Positions 32,826 to 42,036 are shown, counted from the first letter of the stretch. The stretch is DNA of 64,000 nt from GCA-002282575 sp964416645 (GCA_964416645.1 CAYQEZ010000003.1:1-64000); one strand, 5' to 3'. Numbers and translations: made by a program. The notes: generated by a model not told the origin, from the sequence alone.

Positions 32826-34049
32826 TTAATGACTCAGCTCAAAAGCGATCATATATTCGACTTGATCGACACTAATCGCGGTCATACACACAGGTTGTGA
32901 ACAGGGTGTTTTGCGGTGATTAGACGCTGAAACACAAGGCGCACAAGCCAGACCAGCCCAAATGGGGGTGCTGTTGCCGAGCGATCCATAGAGCGTTGGT
33001 GTTTCTGGACCAAACAGAACAAAGGTTTTTAGTGGCGTTATGGCCGAAAAGTGCCCAGGACCTGAGTCATTGGTAACCATCAGTTGACTAATAGTGTATA
33101 GCGTCGGCAATTCGGCAAATTTAACGCCACCAGCAAAGTTAATCACACGATCGCTGTTGCATTGCTGTTTTAGGATTTCCGCTTCTTCACGCTCTGCGGG
33201 TGCGCCCGTAATTAAAATCACAATATCGTCAAAACGGCTGAGTAAACGACGCATGAGTTCGGCATAACGCTCTTTTGGCCAACGACGTTGTGGTAATAAC
33301 TCAGAAGCATTCGGATTAATCAGTACAATCCGCTTATGTGCTAGAGTTTGTTCGGGGCAAAGTAAAGCAATACGTTGGCGCATTTCCGCTTGTGCTTGCT
33401 CGCTGACACTGACTTGTGCGAGTTCTATGTCATCGTCACTGATGTGAATTTTGGCATAAGGCACTTCATCAGCATCACACTCTAAGCTATAAACTAAGGC
33501 AATGAAGCTTTTGGCAACGTGTTGGTGAGCATTGTAAGCCACTTTGTGCGTGAGCATAAAACCACGCCACAGCCCTTCATTGTGAAAGCTGTGAAAGCCG
33601 ACACGTCGCCATGCTCCAGACAGACCCGTTAATAAAGCACTGATACGCGAGAAAAGCTCTAAATCAATCACTGTGTCAATTTGATTACGACGACACCAGA
33701 CCAAATAACGCAAGCTATCCCAAAGTAGGGTGAATAAATTATCTTCTCTTAATGTAAAGACATTCTCACGCTTAACGGTATCCAACAGCTCTAAACTGGG
33801 ACGATTTTTAGCAAAAATAACAAAATAGAGTTCCGCATTTAGCTTGTCGCGAGCACGGCGCATGGCTGGGTCGGCAATAATAGTACTACCCATTTCCGTG
33901 AGTTCAACAAATAAAATGCGCTGAATAGCAGGTGCTTCTTGGTTAGCTTGATTGCGAAACCAATCTTGAACGGCAACCCATAAACTAGCGATAAAGGTTA
34001 GGGGAATGCCGAGCCAGTAATCGAGCTGGCGCATGGTATCAACACGCAT
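32826..34049 (-). CDS. Glycosyltransferase family 9 (heptosyltransferase-like)
   Basis: A 407-residue GT9 protein related to ADP-heptose:LPS heptosyltransferases. The nucleotide-sugar site appears as INPNASELLPQRRWPKERYA, and the GT9 C-terminal signature reads MVTNDSGPGHFSAI. A hydrophobic stretch near the start (PLTFIASLWVAV) could associate it with the membrane. I chose the ATG at 34049, with AAAAGGACG upstream; an earlier in-frame start would overlap the preceding gene by 76 bp. It works with the neighbouring flippase-like and GT39 genes by inference. The actual sugar is unknown. Confidence 0.8.
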   Translation of the reverse strand: MRVDTMRQLDYWLGIPLTFIASLWVAVQDWFRNQANQEAPAIQRILFVELTEMGSTIIADPAMRRARDKLNAELYFVIFAKNRPSLELLDTVKRENVFTLREDNLFTLLWDSLRYLVWCRRNQIDTVIDLELFSRISALLTGLSGAWRRVGFHSFHNEGLWRGFMLTHKVAYNAHQHVAKSFIALVYSLECDADEVPYAKIHISDDDIELAQVSVSEQAQAEMRQRIALLCPEQTLAHKRIVLINPNASELLPQRRWPKERYAELMRRLLSRFDDIVILITGAPAEREEAEILKQQCNSDRVINFAGGVKFAELPTLYTISQLMVTNDSGPGHFSAITPLKTFVLFGPETPTLYGSLGNSTPIWAGLACAPCVSASNHRKTPCSQPVCMTAISVDQVEYMIAFELSH

Positions 34050-34051
34050 GG

Positions 34052-35005
34052 TTAATCGTCCTTTTTTACAGATTTGACCGCTGGTTGACCATTTTGCCAC
34101 CATTGCTTGTCGTGAATAAAAAACCATAATCCTGGCAAGCTGGCAGCAACGAGCGTTAATCCGTAGATCACGGACATGGCTAAAACTGCTTCAGCTGGCG
34201 CGCCGATTAGGGCAAAAATGCCGACCATAGCACCTTCACGAATGCCCCATCCTGCAAAGGACAGAGGTAGTAGGGTAAGTAAAATAACGGGTGGTATGAC
34301 AGCTAGGTAAACCATCAATTCAAACTCTAATCCCAGAGATTGTCCCAGTGTCATCAACACTAACATCGAAAATAAATGCGTGAGCACCGATAATCCGAGT
34401 TGGATGCTAATGGTTCTACTGTTACGATAAACGCGTGCGAATCGGCGAGATAGCTTCTGTAAGCTAGACCATAGTGGCCATTTCCAGCGCGGTAGTTTAT
34501 GCAAACACAGCCCAAAAAGTGCACCAGAAAAACCGATGACCAATATGATAGTAATGGTTACCGTAATGTTGCTGGGCAGTAAATTGGGTAACCAAATGAG
34601 CGCTATGGCACTGAGCAGTAACAGCCCTAGTAAACCAGCGATGCGATCAATAAAGACGCCAAAAAAAGCTTCTTTATGACTGTTGATACGATGACCGTTT
34701 TCCAGAATACGATAGGCATCACCACCAATACTGGTCGGTAGTAATTGGTTAAATAATGAACCTTTAAAATAGCTTTTGGCATAGAAGCGGGTATCGGGTG
34801 GATCGCCTAACCAACGTTGAATCAAACTCCAGCGATAAGCAGCGGTCAGGGTACTAGCCAGTTGAAGGAGCAGGGCTAAAACTAAAGTTGCCAGACCAAT
34901 ATGGCTGATGTTAGACCAGAGCTGTTCGTTATCGAGTCGATCAAAAATGAGCCACAATAAAATAATAGATAAGACAAGTTTTAACCAAGCAAGGGCAATT
35001 TTCAT
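34052..35005 (-). CDS. Lysylphosphatidylglycerol-synthase-type membrane protein
   Basis: A 317-residue integral membrane protein with about eight helices, of the UPF0104/LPG_synthase_TM family (flippase-like domain). TSIGGDAYRI near 105 and PLSFAGWGIREGAMVG near 245 are the conserved loops. Members include the flippase part of MprF and many proteins next to glycosyltransferases, where they are thought to move lipids or lipid-linked sugars. It ends 3 nt before the GT9 start and follows the GT39 gene by 55 nt, so the three form a unit. Confidence 0.82.
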   Translation of the reverse strand: MKIALAWLKLVLSIILLWLIFDRLDNEQLWSNISHIGLATLVLALLLQLASTLTAAYRWSLIQRWLGDPPDTRFYAKSYFKGSLFNQLLPTSIGGDAYRILENGHRINSHKEAFFGVFIDRIAGLLGLLLLSAIALIWLPNLLPSNITVTITIILVIGFSGALFGLCLHKLPRWKWPLWSSLQKLSRRFARVYRNSRTISIQLGLSVLTHLFSMLVLMTLGQSLGLEFELMVYLAVIPPVILLTLLPLSFAGWGIREGAMVGIFALIGAPAEAVLAMSVIYGLTLVAASLPGLWFFIHDKQWWQNGQPAVKSVKKDD

Positions 35006-35060
35006 TGGGCAATTAAGTAGGTGTTAGCGAGTGTCTGAGTATTATAGATGAGTTGGTACG

Positions 35061-36467
35061 CTAGTGGTTAACCTTTGCCTGTTTGCAACGAAAAAAATGG
35101 AAACCATCCCCACTATGTGCCAAGCGTTGACACTGCTGAAAGTGGGAATGCCAACTCTGCTCTGAGCGATCAGGAGGGAGAATCAATATACCATGAGTAT
35201 CTGCATTGGGTGAACCAAACCAAATATCGAATTGATCGTAACGCTCATCCATGACAACTACTGGCGTTGGTCTGGCGTACCATGCAATACGACTAGCATC
35301 GACCCAATGAGTGACGATCAAGGACTCATCAGTTTCGCGCAGCGCTTGACCAATTTCAGCAGCTTGCTTCCATCCTATTAAGTCTTGCGTTGGATTAGGT
35401 GACCAATGCTCGGTTAATTTAGGAAAAAGCGATAGGGTCAACACCAAAAGAGTGAGTGTAAACCCATAGATCAGATTAGCCGTTAGCAGCTTCTTTATCC
35501 AAGTTGATTGGTTGATCAGTTGATGTGACATTAAGGGTAATAACAATACATAAAAGAAAGCTAACCAGTGAGGAAGGCTGGGTTCTTTACCAGAAGAAAT
35601 TGTAAAAATAATGAGTGCAGGCAAAATAAATAACACCAGTTGGCGTTGTCTTAAAGTAAACCACCAGTGCTTGACGCCAAAGATCATCAGCCATGCGTTG
35701 AACCATATAAATGGCGTGTATAACAACAATTGACTCACTTGACTTTGTAGAAAGTTTAACCAATTAAAAGATGACTCAGGTCGTCCATGATTCAATTGGT
35801 AGTGAATGGATATCCAGTTATGTTGTCCATTCCAGTAAAAAATGGGCAAGCTCAAAAGACCAGCTACGAGCACAGCCAGCCAAAAGCGAGCTTTGATTAA
35901 CCAACGCCAACTGTTTGTACTGGTTAATAGTACTAATAACAACCCGATAGCAAAAAGAGCGGCGGTGTATTTACTAAGCGCACTGAGACCCAGCAATGTG
36001 CCAATGATTAACCAGTTGAGTGTCGTTGGTTTTTCTAATGTCCGTTGCGCCTGCCAAATGAGCGCCATGGATAGGGGAAGCAATAGCGTATCTGGAACTA
36101 GCCCGATGCCCAGCACATGAAGGATGGGCATGGCGCAGAATAATAAGGCTGCTAAGTTAGCGCTCGTTAACGAATGCGTGAGATAGCGTGTGTAGCCATG
36201 CACTAACCACAAGCTCAGTGTGTAGCTCAACAATGCCCATAGGCGTAGTTGCCATTCTTGTTCACCAAGTTGAAGTACCAGTGATTGAAGCCAGCCAACT
36301 AAGGGGGGATGATCAAAATAACTCCAGTCAAGAAACTTGCCGTATAGAGCATAATGGGCTTCATCAACCGTGAGGGGAGTCATAACGGCTATCAGCAAAT
36401 GCAATAAAATAGTAGCAACCAGCAATTGAGTAAGCAGGCGTGGCGAGGCTAAAAGTGGAGGTAGCAT
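35061..36467 (-). CDS. Glycosyltransferase family 39 (ArnT/PMT-like)
   Basis: A 468-residue polytopic inner-membrane enzyme with roughly ten to twelve helices. The first periplasmic loop has the DEAHYALYGKFLDWSYFDHP motif typical of the PMT_2 fold, with acidic catalytic residues. Such enzymes take sugars from polyprenyl phosphate and add them to lipid A, lipids or proteins. It is shorter than ArnT (about 550), so a different acceptor is likely. Its downstream neighbours are a flippase-like protein and a GT9 enzyme. Confidence 0.82.
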   Translation of the reverse strand: MLPPLLASPRLLTQLLVATILLHLLIAVMTPLTVDEAHYALYGKFLDWSYFDHPPLVGWLQSLVLQLGEQEWQLRLWALLSYTLSLWLVHGYTRYLTHSLTSANLAALLFCAMPILHVLGIGLVPDTLLLPLSMALIWQAQRTLEKPTTLNWLIIGTLLGLSALSKYTAALFAIGLLLVLLTSTNSWRWLIKARFWLAVLVAGLLSLPIFYWNGQHNWISIHYQLNHGRPESSFNWLNFLQSQVSQLLLYTPFIWFNAWLMIFGVKHWWFTLRQRQLVLFILPALIIFTISSGKEPSLPHWLAFFYVLLLPLMSHQLINQSTWIKKLLTANLIYGFTLTLLVLTLSLFPKLTEHWSPNPTQDLIGWKQAAEIGQALRETDESLIVTHWVDASRIAWYARPTPVVVMDERYDQFDIWFGSPNADTHGILILPPDRSEQSWHSHFQQCQRLAHSGDGFHFFRCKQAKVNH

Positions 36468-36627
36468 GGTTGCTGTAACTCTTATATAGGTAATTTTGTC
36501 ATTGTTTGGCTATGTTGAGCAAACTGATTCTATTCTAGTTATTCGTGCAAGCATTGGGAAGATCTGAAGAGGTTAAGGTTGAATCAAATGAGAGTCAATC
36601 TATTAACAGTAAATACTTGTCTGCACC

Positions 36628-36656
36628 CTTGAAAAGTCATTTTATTACCCCCATAT
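36628..36656 (+). promoter_or_regulatory. Sigma-32 heat-shock promoter of grpE-dnaK-dnaJ
   Basis: CTTGAAA at 36628-36634, preceded by CC, and CCCCATAT at 36649-36656 match the RpoH consensus (CTTGAA and CCCCATnT) almost perfectly with a 14-nt spacer. The grpE ATG is 42 nt downstream. Confidence 0.9.
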
Positions 36657-36697
36657 TCGTATTGTTTTAATGAATGTGATCACGTTAGGGAGAATTT

Positions 36698-37252
36698 ATG
36701 AGTACGACAAACGAGCAAAATGAAGCCATCGAAAACAATGAAACTGTTGCGCAACAATCTAATGAACAGGCTTCCGTTGAGCAAGATGTTCAAGTGCTTT
36801 TAGTTGAAGCACAGGCACAAGCTGCCCAACATTTCGACAGTCTATTGCGTTTGCAAGCAGATATGGAAAATTTACGTCGTCGTACTGAACGCGAAGTGGA
36901 TAATGCGAAAAAATTTGCTTTAGAGCGTTTTGTCAATGACTTAATTCCTGTATTAGACAGTATGGAAATGGGTTTGCAAGCTTCCGCTCAAACGGTAAAC
37001 GAGCAGGATACCATTCGTCAAGGCTTAGAAATGACCCTTAAAATGTTTCAAGATGTGATGGCGCGTTTCCATATAGAAGCGGTTGATCCGACAGGACACC
37101 CTTTCAACCCACAAGAGCACGAGGCCATGACCATGCAGCCTAGCAAAGATCATGAGCCCAACACAGTCATGTTTACGGTGCAAAAAGGTTACAAGTTGCA
37201 CGGGCGTGTGGTGCGTCCCGCTCGCGTGGTAGTTTCTTCAACCGCTGCGTAA
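36698..37252 (+). CDS. grpE: Nucleotide exchange factor GrpE
   Basis: A 184-residue co-chaperone that releases ADP from DnaK. It has an acidic, Gln-rich disordered N-terminus, a long coiled coil (about 35-85, including LLRLQADMENLRRRTEREVD), and a C-terminal beta domain with the motif GHPFNPQEHEAM and KGYKLHGRVVRPARV. Length and layout are standard. It is the first gene of the heat-shock operon and follows a near-consensus sigma-32 promoter. Confidence 0.96.
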   Translation: MSTTNEQNEAIENNETVAQQSNEQASVEQDVQVLLVEAQAQAAQHFDSLLRLQADMENLRRRTEREVDNAKKFALERFVNDLIPVLDSMEMGLQASAQTVNEQDTIRQGLEMTLKMFQDVMARFHIEAVDPTGHPFNPQEHEAMTMQPSKDHEPNTVMFTVQKGYKLHGRVVRPARVVVSSTAA

Positions 37253-37267
37253 CAATCATAGAAAATA

Positions 37268-37299
37268 GGATGATTAACGACTTGAAAGTTAAGTCATCC
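37268..37299 (+). other. Hairpin between grpE and dnaK
   Basis: GGATGATTAAC pairs with GTTAAGTCATCC (one bulged G) around a 9-nt loop, 52 nt before the dnaK ATG. The loop contains CTTGAAA at 37281-37287. With CACCATAA at 37302-37309 this also resembles a second sigma-32 promoter with a 14-nt spacer. It may be a processing site, an internal promoter, or both. Confidence 0.5.
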
Positions 37300-37350
37300 A
37301 TCACCATAAAGCTTTCAACAGATAATTGAATTTTTAGGAGTATATAAAAC

Positions 37351-39282
37351 ATGGCTAAAATTATTGGTATTGACTTAGGTACAACGAACTCTTGTGTCGC
37401 CGTAATGGATGGTGGTAACGTCAAAGTCATCGAAAATAGCGAAGGCGCGCGTACAACTCCTTCAATCGTTGCATTTACTAACGATGATGAAGTGTTAGTG
37501 GGTGAAACAGCGAAGCGTCAAGCGATCACCAATCCTAAAAACACCATGCACGCGGTTAAACGTTTAATCGGTCGTAAATTCACTGATAAAGAAGTACAAC
37601 GTGACATCGAAATGGTGCCTTACAGCATCGTTAAAGCCGACAATGGTGATGCTTGGGTAGAAGCTCACGGTAAAAAAATGGCACCGCCAGAAATTTCTGC
37701 ACGTGTTCTGATGAAAATGAAAAAAACCGCTGAAGACTACTTGGGTGAAACCGTTACTGAAGCCGTGATTACCGTTCCAGCTTACTTTAACGATGCGCAA
37801 CGTCAGGCAACTAAAGATGCGGGTAAAATCGCGGGTTTAGAAGTGAAACGTATTATCAACGAGCCAACAGCAGCGGCTTTGGCTTATGGTGTGGACAAAA
37901 AGTCAAAAGGCGATAGCAAAATCGTTGTCTACGACTTGGGTGGTGGTACCTTCGACGTTTCAATCATTGAAATTGCTGACTTAGACGGCGACAAACAAGT
38001 CGAAGTATTGGCGACCAATGGTGACACTTTCTTAGGTGGTGAAGACTTCGACCAATTAGTGATTGAGCATATTGTTACTGAATTTAAGAAAGAGCAAGGC
38101 GTGGATTTGAAAAACGATCCATTAGCACTGCAACGTCTACGTGAAGCGGCTGAAAAAGCAAAGATCGAACTGTCTTCTCGTGAGCAAACCGATATTAACC
38201 TGCCTTATGTAACAGCGGATGCGTCGGGTCCAAAACATTTAAACATGCGCATTACGCGTGCTAAGTTTGAATCGTTGATTGAAGACTTGGTGAAAAAATC
38301 GATTGAGCCTTGCCGCATTGCGTTAAAAGACGCAGGCTTGTCAGCGTCTGAAATTGATGAAGTGATTTTGGTTGGTGGTTCAACACGTATCCCAATGGTA
38401 CAAAAAGCGGTGAAAGACTTCTTTGGTAAAGAGCCTCGTAAAGACGTTAACCCAGATGAAGCGGTTGCGATTGGCGCAGCGATTCAAGGTGGTGTCTTGG
38501 GTGGAGATGTTAAAGATGTTCTCTTGTTAGACGTAACGCCTCTGTCTTTGGGTATCGAAACCATGGGCGGCGTGATGACTAAGTTGATTGAGAAAAACAC
38601 CACCATTCCGACGCGCAAGTCGCAAGTGTTTTCAACCGCTGATGACAATCAATCGGCTGTGACCATTCACGTACTGCAAGGCGAGCGTGAAATGGCGAAT
38701 GGCAATAAATCACTGGGTCGTTTTGACTTGTCAGACATTCCACCTGCGCCACGCGGTATGCCACAAATCGAAGTGACTTTCGACATTGATGCGAATGGTA
38801 TCTTAAATGTGTCTGCTAAAGATAAAGCGACCAATAAAGAACAATCGATTATCATCAAAGCCAGCTCAGGTTTGTCTGAAGCAGAAATCGAGAAAATGGT
38901 GCGTGATGCCGAAGCTCATGCGGAAGAAGACAAAAAACTACGTGAATTGGTTGATGTTCGTAACCAAGCAGACAGCTTGATTCACTCAGTGAACAAGTCG
39001 GTGAAAGAGTTGGGCGACGACAAGGTCACCGCTGACGAAAAAGCGGCAGTTGACGCGGCAGTTAAAGCCTTGGAAGAAGCGATGAAAGGTGACGACAAAG
39101 ACACCATTACCGCTAAAACGGAAGAGCTGGCTAAAGTCAGTCACGGTATCGCTGAAAAGGCCTATGCGCAAACCAATGCGGGTGCTGCAGGTGCTCAAGC
39201 ACATGATGCTAATGCCACTAAACCGAACAAAGGCGGCGATGATGACATCGTAGATGCTGAGTTTGAAGAAGTTAAAAAATAA
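37351..39282 (+). CDS. dnaK: Chaperone protein DnaK (Hsp70)
   Basis: A 643-residue Hsp70. The ATPase domain (1 to about 385) has GIDLGTTNSCVAVMDGG, VYDLGGGTFDVSI and the second phosphate loop ILVGGSTRIPMVQ. The linker reads DVLLLDVTPLSLGIETMGG, and the substrate-binding domain and helical lid follow, ending in an acidic tail with DDIVDAEFEEVKK, the conserved bacterial C-terminus. A TAGGAG ribosome site precedes the start. Its co-chaperones flank it, and dnaJ begins 13 nt downstream. Confidence 0.98.
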   Translation: MAKIIGIDLGTTNSCVAVMDGGNVKVIENSEGARTTPSIVAFTNDDEVLVGETAKRQAITNPKNTMHAVKRLIGRKFTDKEVQRDIEMVPYSIVKADNGDAWVEAHGKKMAPPEISARVLMKMKKTAEDYLGETVTEAVITVPAYFNDAQRQATKDAGKIAGLEVKRIINEPTAAALAYGVDKKSKGDSKIVVYDLGGGTFDVSIIEIADLDGDKQVEVLATNGDTFLGGEDFDQLVIEHIVTEFKKEQGVDLKNDPLALQRLREAAEKAKIELSSREQTDINLPYVTADASGPKHLNMRITRAKFESLIEDLVKKSIEPCRIALKDAGLSASEIDEVILVGGSTRIPMVQKAVKDFFGKEPRKDVNPDEAVAIGAAIQGGVLGGDVKDVLLLDVTPLSLGIETMGGVMTKLIEKNTTIPTRKSQVFSTADDNQSAVTIHVLQGEREMANGNKSLGRFDLSDIPPAPRGMPQIEVTFDIDANGILNVSAKDKATNKEQSIIIKASSGLSEAEIEKMVRDAEAHAEEDKKLRELVDVRNQADSLIHSVNKSVKELGDDKVTADEKAAVDAAVKALEEAMKGDDKDTITAKTEELAKVSHGIAEKAYAQTNAGAAGAQAHDANATKPNKGGDDDIVDAEFEEVKK

Positions 39283-39295
39283 GAAGTAAGGTCTT

Positions 39296-40429
39296 ATGGC
39301 AAAAAAAGACTATTACGAAGTCTTGGGGCTGTCTCGTACAGCCTCGGATGACGAAATTAAACGAGCCTACAAAAAGCTCGCCATGAAGCATCATCCAGAT
39401 CGCAATCCTGATGATGCTTCTGCCGAAGAAAAGTTCAAGGAAATCAAAGAAGCTTACGAGATTTTGTCCGATGCGCAAAAACGCTCGGCTTACGATCAGT
39501 TTGGTCATGCAGGTGTTGATGGCTCAGCAGGTGGATTTGGTGGCGGACAAGGATTCGGCGGTGGCTTCAGTGATATTTTCTCCGACATCTTTGGCGGTGG
39601 TGGTCGTGGTCGTGGTCGTGGCTTTAATGGTCCACGTGCTGGAGATGACCTCGAATATCGTTTGACCTTGACTTTAGAGCAAGCTGTTGCGGGCGCGAAA
39701 ATTGATATTCAAGTGCCGCGTCGTGAAGTGTGTGATTCCTGTCATGGCTCGGGTGCTGCTGAAGGTTCTAGCGCTGAAACCTGTCCCACTTGCGGTGGGC
39801 ATGGCAAGGTGCGTGTGCAGCAAGGTTTCTTTGTTGTCGAGCGTACCTGTCATACCTGTCATGGTAAAGGTAAAATCATTAAGAAGCCTTGTAGCAAATG
39901 TCACGGCGAAGGGTTTGTTAAGCGTAATAAAACGCTTACCGTTAGTATTCCAGCTGGGGTGGACGAGGGTGATCGTATCCGTTTAAGTGGTCAAGGTGAA
40001 GCAGGGGATGTGGGAGCGCCGCCTGGCGATCTTTACGTTCGTATCAGTTTGCAACCTCATGCCATCTTTAAACGTCAGGGCGATACCTTGTTCTGCGAGA
40101 TGCCTTTGTCCTTTACCACAGCAGCTTTGGGTGGGGAAATTGAAGTACCGACACTAGATGGTCGTGTCAATTTGAAGATTCCTGCTGGCACACAAACAGG
40201 TCGCAAATTCAAAATTGGTGGCAAAGGGGTTAAATCGGTTCGTTCGGGTCGTCAAGGTGATTTGATTTGCCAAGTTCATCTAGAAACGCCAGTGAATCTC
40301 ACCAGCGAACAACAAGAGTTGTTACGTCAGTTTGAAGCCAGCTTGTCGGGTAAAGGGGCAACCCACAATCCGAAATCGCACAGTTGGTTAGATTCGGTGA
40401 AATCATTTATTAATGATGCACTGAAATAA
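39296..40429 (+). CDS. dnaJ: Chaperone protein DnaJ (Hsp40)
   Basis: A 377-residue co-chaperone that delivers substrates to DnaK and stimulates its ATPase. The J domain (1-70) has the HPD motif (KHHPDRNPDD). A Gly/Phe-rich region (about 75-110) follows. The zinc domain carries four CxxCxGxG repeats (CDSCHGSG, CPTCGGHG, CHTCHGKG, CSKCHGEG), and the C-terminal beta domains end the protein. All parts are complete. A strong terminator follows. Confidence 0.98.
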   Translation: MAKKDYYEVLGLSRTASDDEIKRAYKKLAMKHHPDRNPDDASAEEKFKEIKEAYEILSDAQKRSAYDQFGHAGVDGSAGGFGGGQGFGGGFSDIFSDIFGGGGRGRGRGFNGPRAGDDLEYRLTLTLEQAVAGAKIDIQVPRREVCDSCHGSGAAEGSSAETCPTCGGHGKVRVQQGFFVVERTCHTCHGKGKIIKKPCSKCHGEGFVKRNKTLTVSIPAGVDEGDRIRLSGQGEAGDVGAPPGDLYVRISLQPHAIFKRQGDTLFCEMPLSFTTAALGGEIEVPTLDGRVNLKIPAGTQTGRKFKIGGKGVKSVRSGRQGDLICQVHLETPVNLTSEQQELLRQFEASLSGKGATHNPKSHSWLDSVKSFINDALK

Positions 40430-40446
40430 CGCTCATTGGTGGTGAA

Positions 40447-40476
40447 GAAAAAGGAGGTTAAATGACCTCCTTTTTT
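40447..40476 (+). terminator. Rho-independent terminator of the dnaJ operon
   Basis: AAGGAGGT (40451-40458) and ACCTCCTT (40465-40472) pair around TAAATG, continuing into a run of T, about 20 nt after the dnaJ stop. Confidence 0.92.
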
Positions 40477-40508
40477 CTTTTAGGACATGGTTTGCTTCGC
40501 TTTTGATC

Positions 40509-40563
40509 GTGACGCTGTATTCCAATAGATTTTAGCGTTAAAATAGTCGCATTCATGCGTCAC
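40509..40563. repeat. 7-bp inverted repeat around a promoter-like region
   Basis: GTGACGC at 40509-40515 and GCGTCAC at 40557-40563 are exact inverted copies 41 nt apart, with TAAAAT near 40539 between them. They lie just before the lipoprotein gene and could be regulator half-sites, or chance. Confidence 0.35.
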
Positions 40564-40580
40564 ACTTCAGGAAGATTTTT

Positions 40581-41033
40581 ATGCGCTTAGGTTATTTGTT
40601 TCCCTTGATGGCTATCCTGTTAGCTGCTTGTGTGCCACCGCCCGCAGAAAAAGCCGATGCACCCAAGGCGCCTGTGGTGGTTCCAAGTGATAAAAAACCA
40701 CCAGCTGCTTCCGTGGTAACTCAACCAGAATTGGTTAAACCTGTGCCCTCACAAAGCGTGATTTTGCCTTCGGGATGGTCGGTAATGGATCCAAAAGCGA
40801 TTCTGGAAAAGGTAGAGTACAAGCCAGAACAAGGCGGTGTGTTGTTTACACTGAAGTCTCAGGCCAATTTAGAACTCTTTTCAGCAGAGGATGCTGAAAA
40901 ACGGTCTTACTATAAAGGACGATTGAATGGAGCGCATTTGGTGGCTTTGCCACCGCAACAACGTAGCGTATTGATTATTTTCACCAATCGCCAAAATGCC
41001 CGTTCGTCGGTATTGTTAAAGTACACGAAATAA
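40581..41033 (+). CDS. Putative lipoprotein of unknown function
   Basis: A 150-residue protein with a type II signal peptide: LAAC at about residues 14-17 is a lipobox, and Cys17 would be lipidated. A Pro/Ala/Lys-rich spacer (about 18-65) leads to a C-terminal globular part (about 68-150) that ends with SSVLLKYTK. I recognise no named domain. It sits between dnaJ and dapB with its own upstream region, a position usually without such a gene in Pseudomonas-like orders. Confidence 0.75.
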   Translation: MRLGYLFPLMAILLAACVPPPAEKADAPKAPVVVPSDKKPPAASVVTQPELVKPVPSQSVILPSGWSVMDPKAILEKVEYKPEQGGVLFTLKSQANLELFSAEDAEKRSYYKGRLNGAHLVALPPQQRSVLIIFTNRQNARSSVLLKYTK

Positions 41034-41104
41034 TCCAGTTGATGGCTAGGTCAGACCGCTTGAATGCAATCAACTATAAAAACAACTGAATCAAGGTATA
41101 ACAG

Positions 41105-41902
41105 ATGACACAAAAAATTGCCCTAGTGGGTGTGAACGGACGTATGGGGCGCGCTTTGGTACAGGCGGTTCAAGAAGATAAAAATGCGGTTTTGTCGTCG
41201 GCTTTTGTGCGTCAAGGTTCGGCGTTAACAGGCATGGATGCGGGTGAGGTTACGGGTTTTGGTCGTTTGGATGTTCCTTTGCAAGATAGTCTTGATACGA
41301 GTTTGTTTGATGTATTGATTGATTTTACCCGTCCAGAAGCAACTATGGCTTATATGAATGCCTGCGTTAGCGCTAAAAAACCTATGGTGATTGGCACAAC
41401 TGGATTTTCAGCGTCTGAATTGAGTGAAATGAAAGCAGCAGCACAACAAATACCGATTGTGTTTGCGCCTAATTTTAGTGTGGGTGTTAACTTGTTGTTG
41501 GGCTTGGTTGCTAAGGCTGCTCAGGTATTAAGCGATTATGATATTGAGGTGATTGAAGCGCATCATCGCTACAAGGTTGATGCGCCATCAGGTACGGCAT
41601 TACGTTTGGGTCAAGCTGCGGCAGATGCTTTGGGTTGGGATTTGGATCAGTGTGCCGTTTATGGTCGAGAGGGTATTACAGGTGAGCGCCCAGCACAACA
41701 AATTGGCTTTGCCACCGTGCGTGGTGGTGATGTGGTCGGTGATCATACCGTTCTGTTTGCAGGATTGGGTGAGCGAGTTGAATTAACGCATAAAGCATCT
41801 TCACGCCTTACCTTTGCTCAAGGCGCAGTACGTGCGGCGCAATGGTTGGCGCATCAACCAGCAGGACTATATGATATGCAGGATGTCTTAAGTTTGCGAT
41901 AA
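41105..41902 (+). CDS. dapB: 4-hydroxy-tetrahydrodipicolinate reductase
   Basis: A 265-residue NAD(P)H-dependent enzyme of the lysine and diaminopimelate pathway. The N-terminal dinucleotide-binding motif is VGVNGRMGRALVQA, and the substrate and catalytic region reads EAHHRYKVDAPSGTALRLG (His and Lys present). Length is normal. It lies upstream of carAB, as in Pseudomonas-type orders. Confidence 0.96.
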   Translation: MTQKIALVGVNGRMGRALVQAVQEDKNAVLSSAFVRQGSALTGMDAGEVTGFGRLDVPLQDSLDTSLFDVLIDFTRPEATMAYMNACVSAKKPMVIGTTGFSASELSEMKAAAQQIPIVFAPNFSVGVNLLLGLVAKAAQVLSDYDIEVIEAHHRYKVDAPSGTALRLGQAAADALGWDLDQCAVYGREGITGERPAQQIGFATVRGGDVVGDHTVLFAGLGERVELTHKASSRLTFAQGAVRAAQWLAHQPAGLYDMQDVLSLR

Positions 41903-41932
41903 TTCGGCTGGACGACAAGTCTGTTTTTACGC

Positions 41933-41938
41933 TATAAT
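41933..41938 (+). promoter_or_regulatory. -10 element of the carAB promoter
   Basis: TATAAT at 41933-41938, 31 nt after the dapB stop, is a perfect -10; the -35 side is poor. A transcript from here would run through the hairpin at 42002-42036 before reaching carA. Confidence 0.45.
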
Positions 41939-42001
41939 GTTCAAAATTAGCGGAGTACTAAAGACGTGTTGACAACAACGGGTCACATCACAGAATAAGT
42001 T

Positions 42002-42036
42002 AAAAACGGAGTTGGCTCTGCCTTCTCCGTTTTTTT
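42002..42036 (+). terminator. Intrinsic terminator or attenuator before carA
   Basis: ACGGAG (42006-42011) and CTCCGT (42025-42030), extended by A and T runs, form a stem with a 13-nt loop and seven T after it. It lies 100 nt after dapB and 59 nt before carA, downstream of a -10 element. It may end dapB transcripts or attenuate carAB. Confidence 0.75.
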
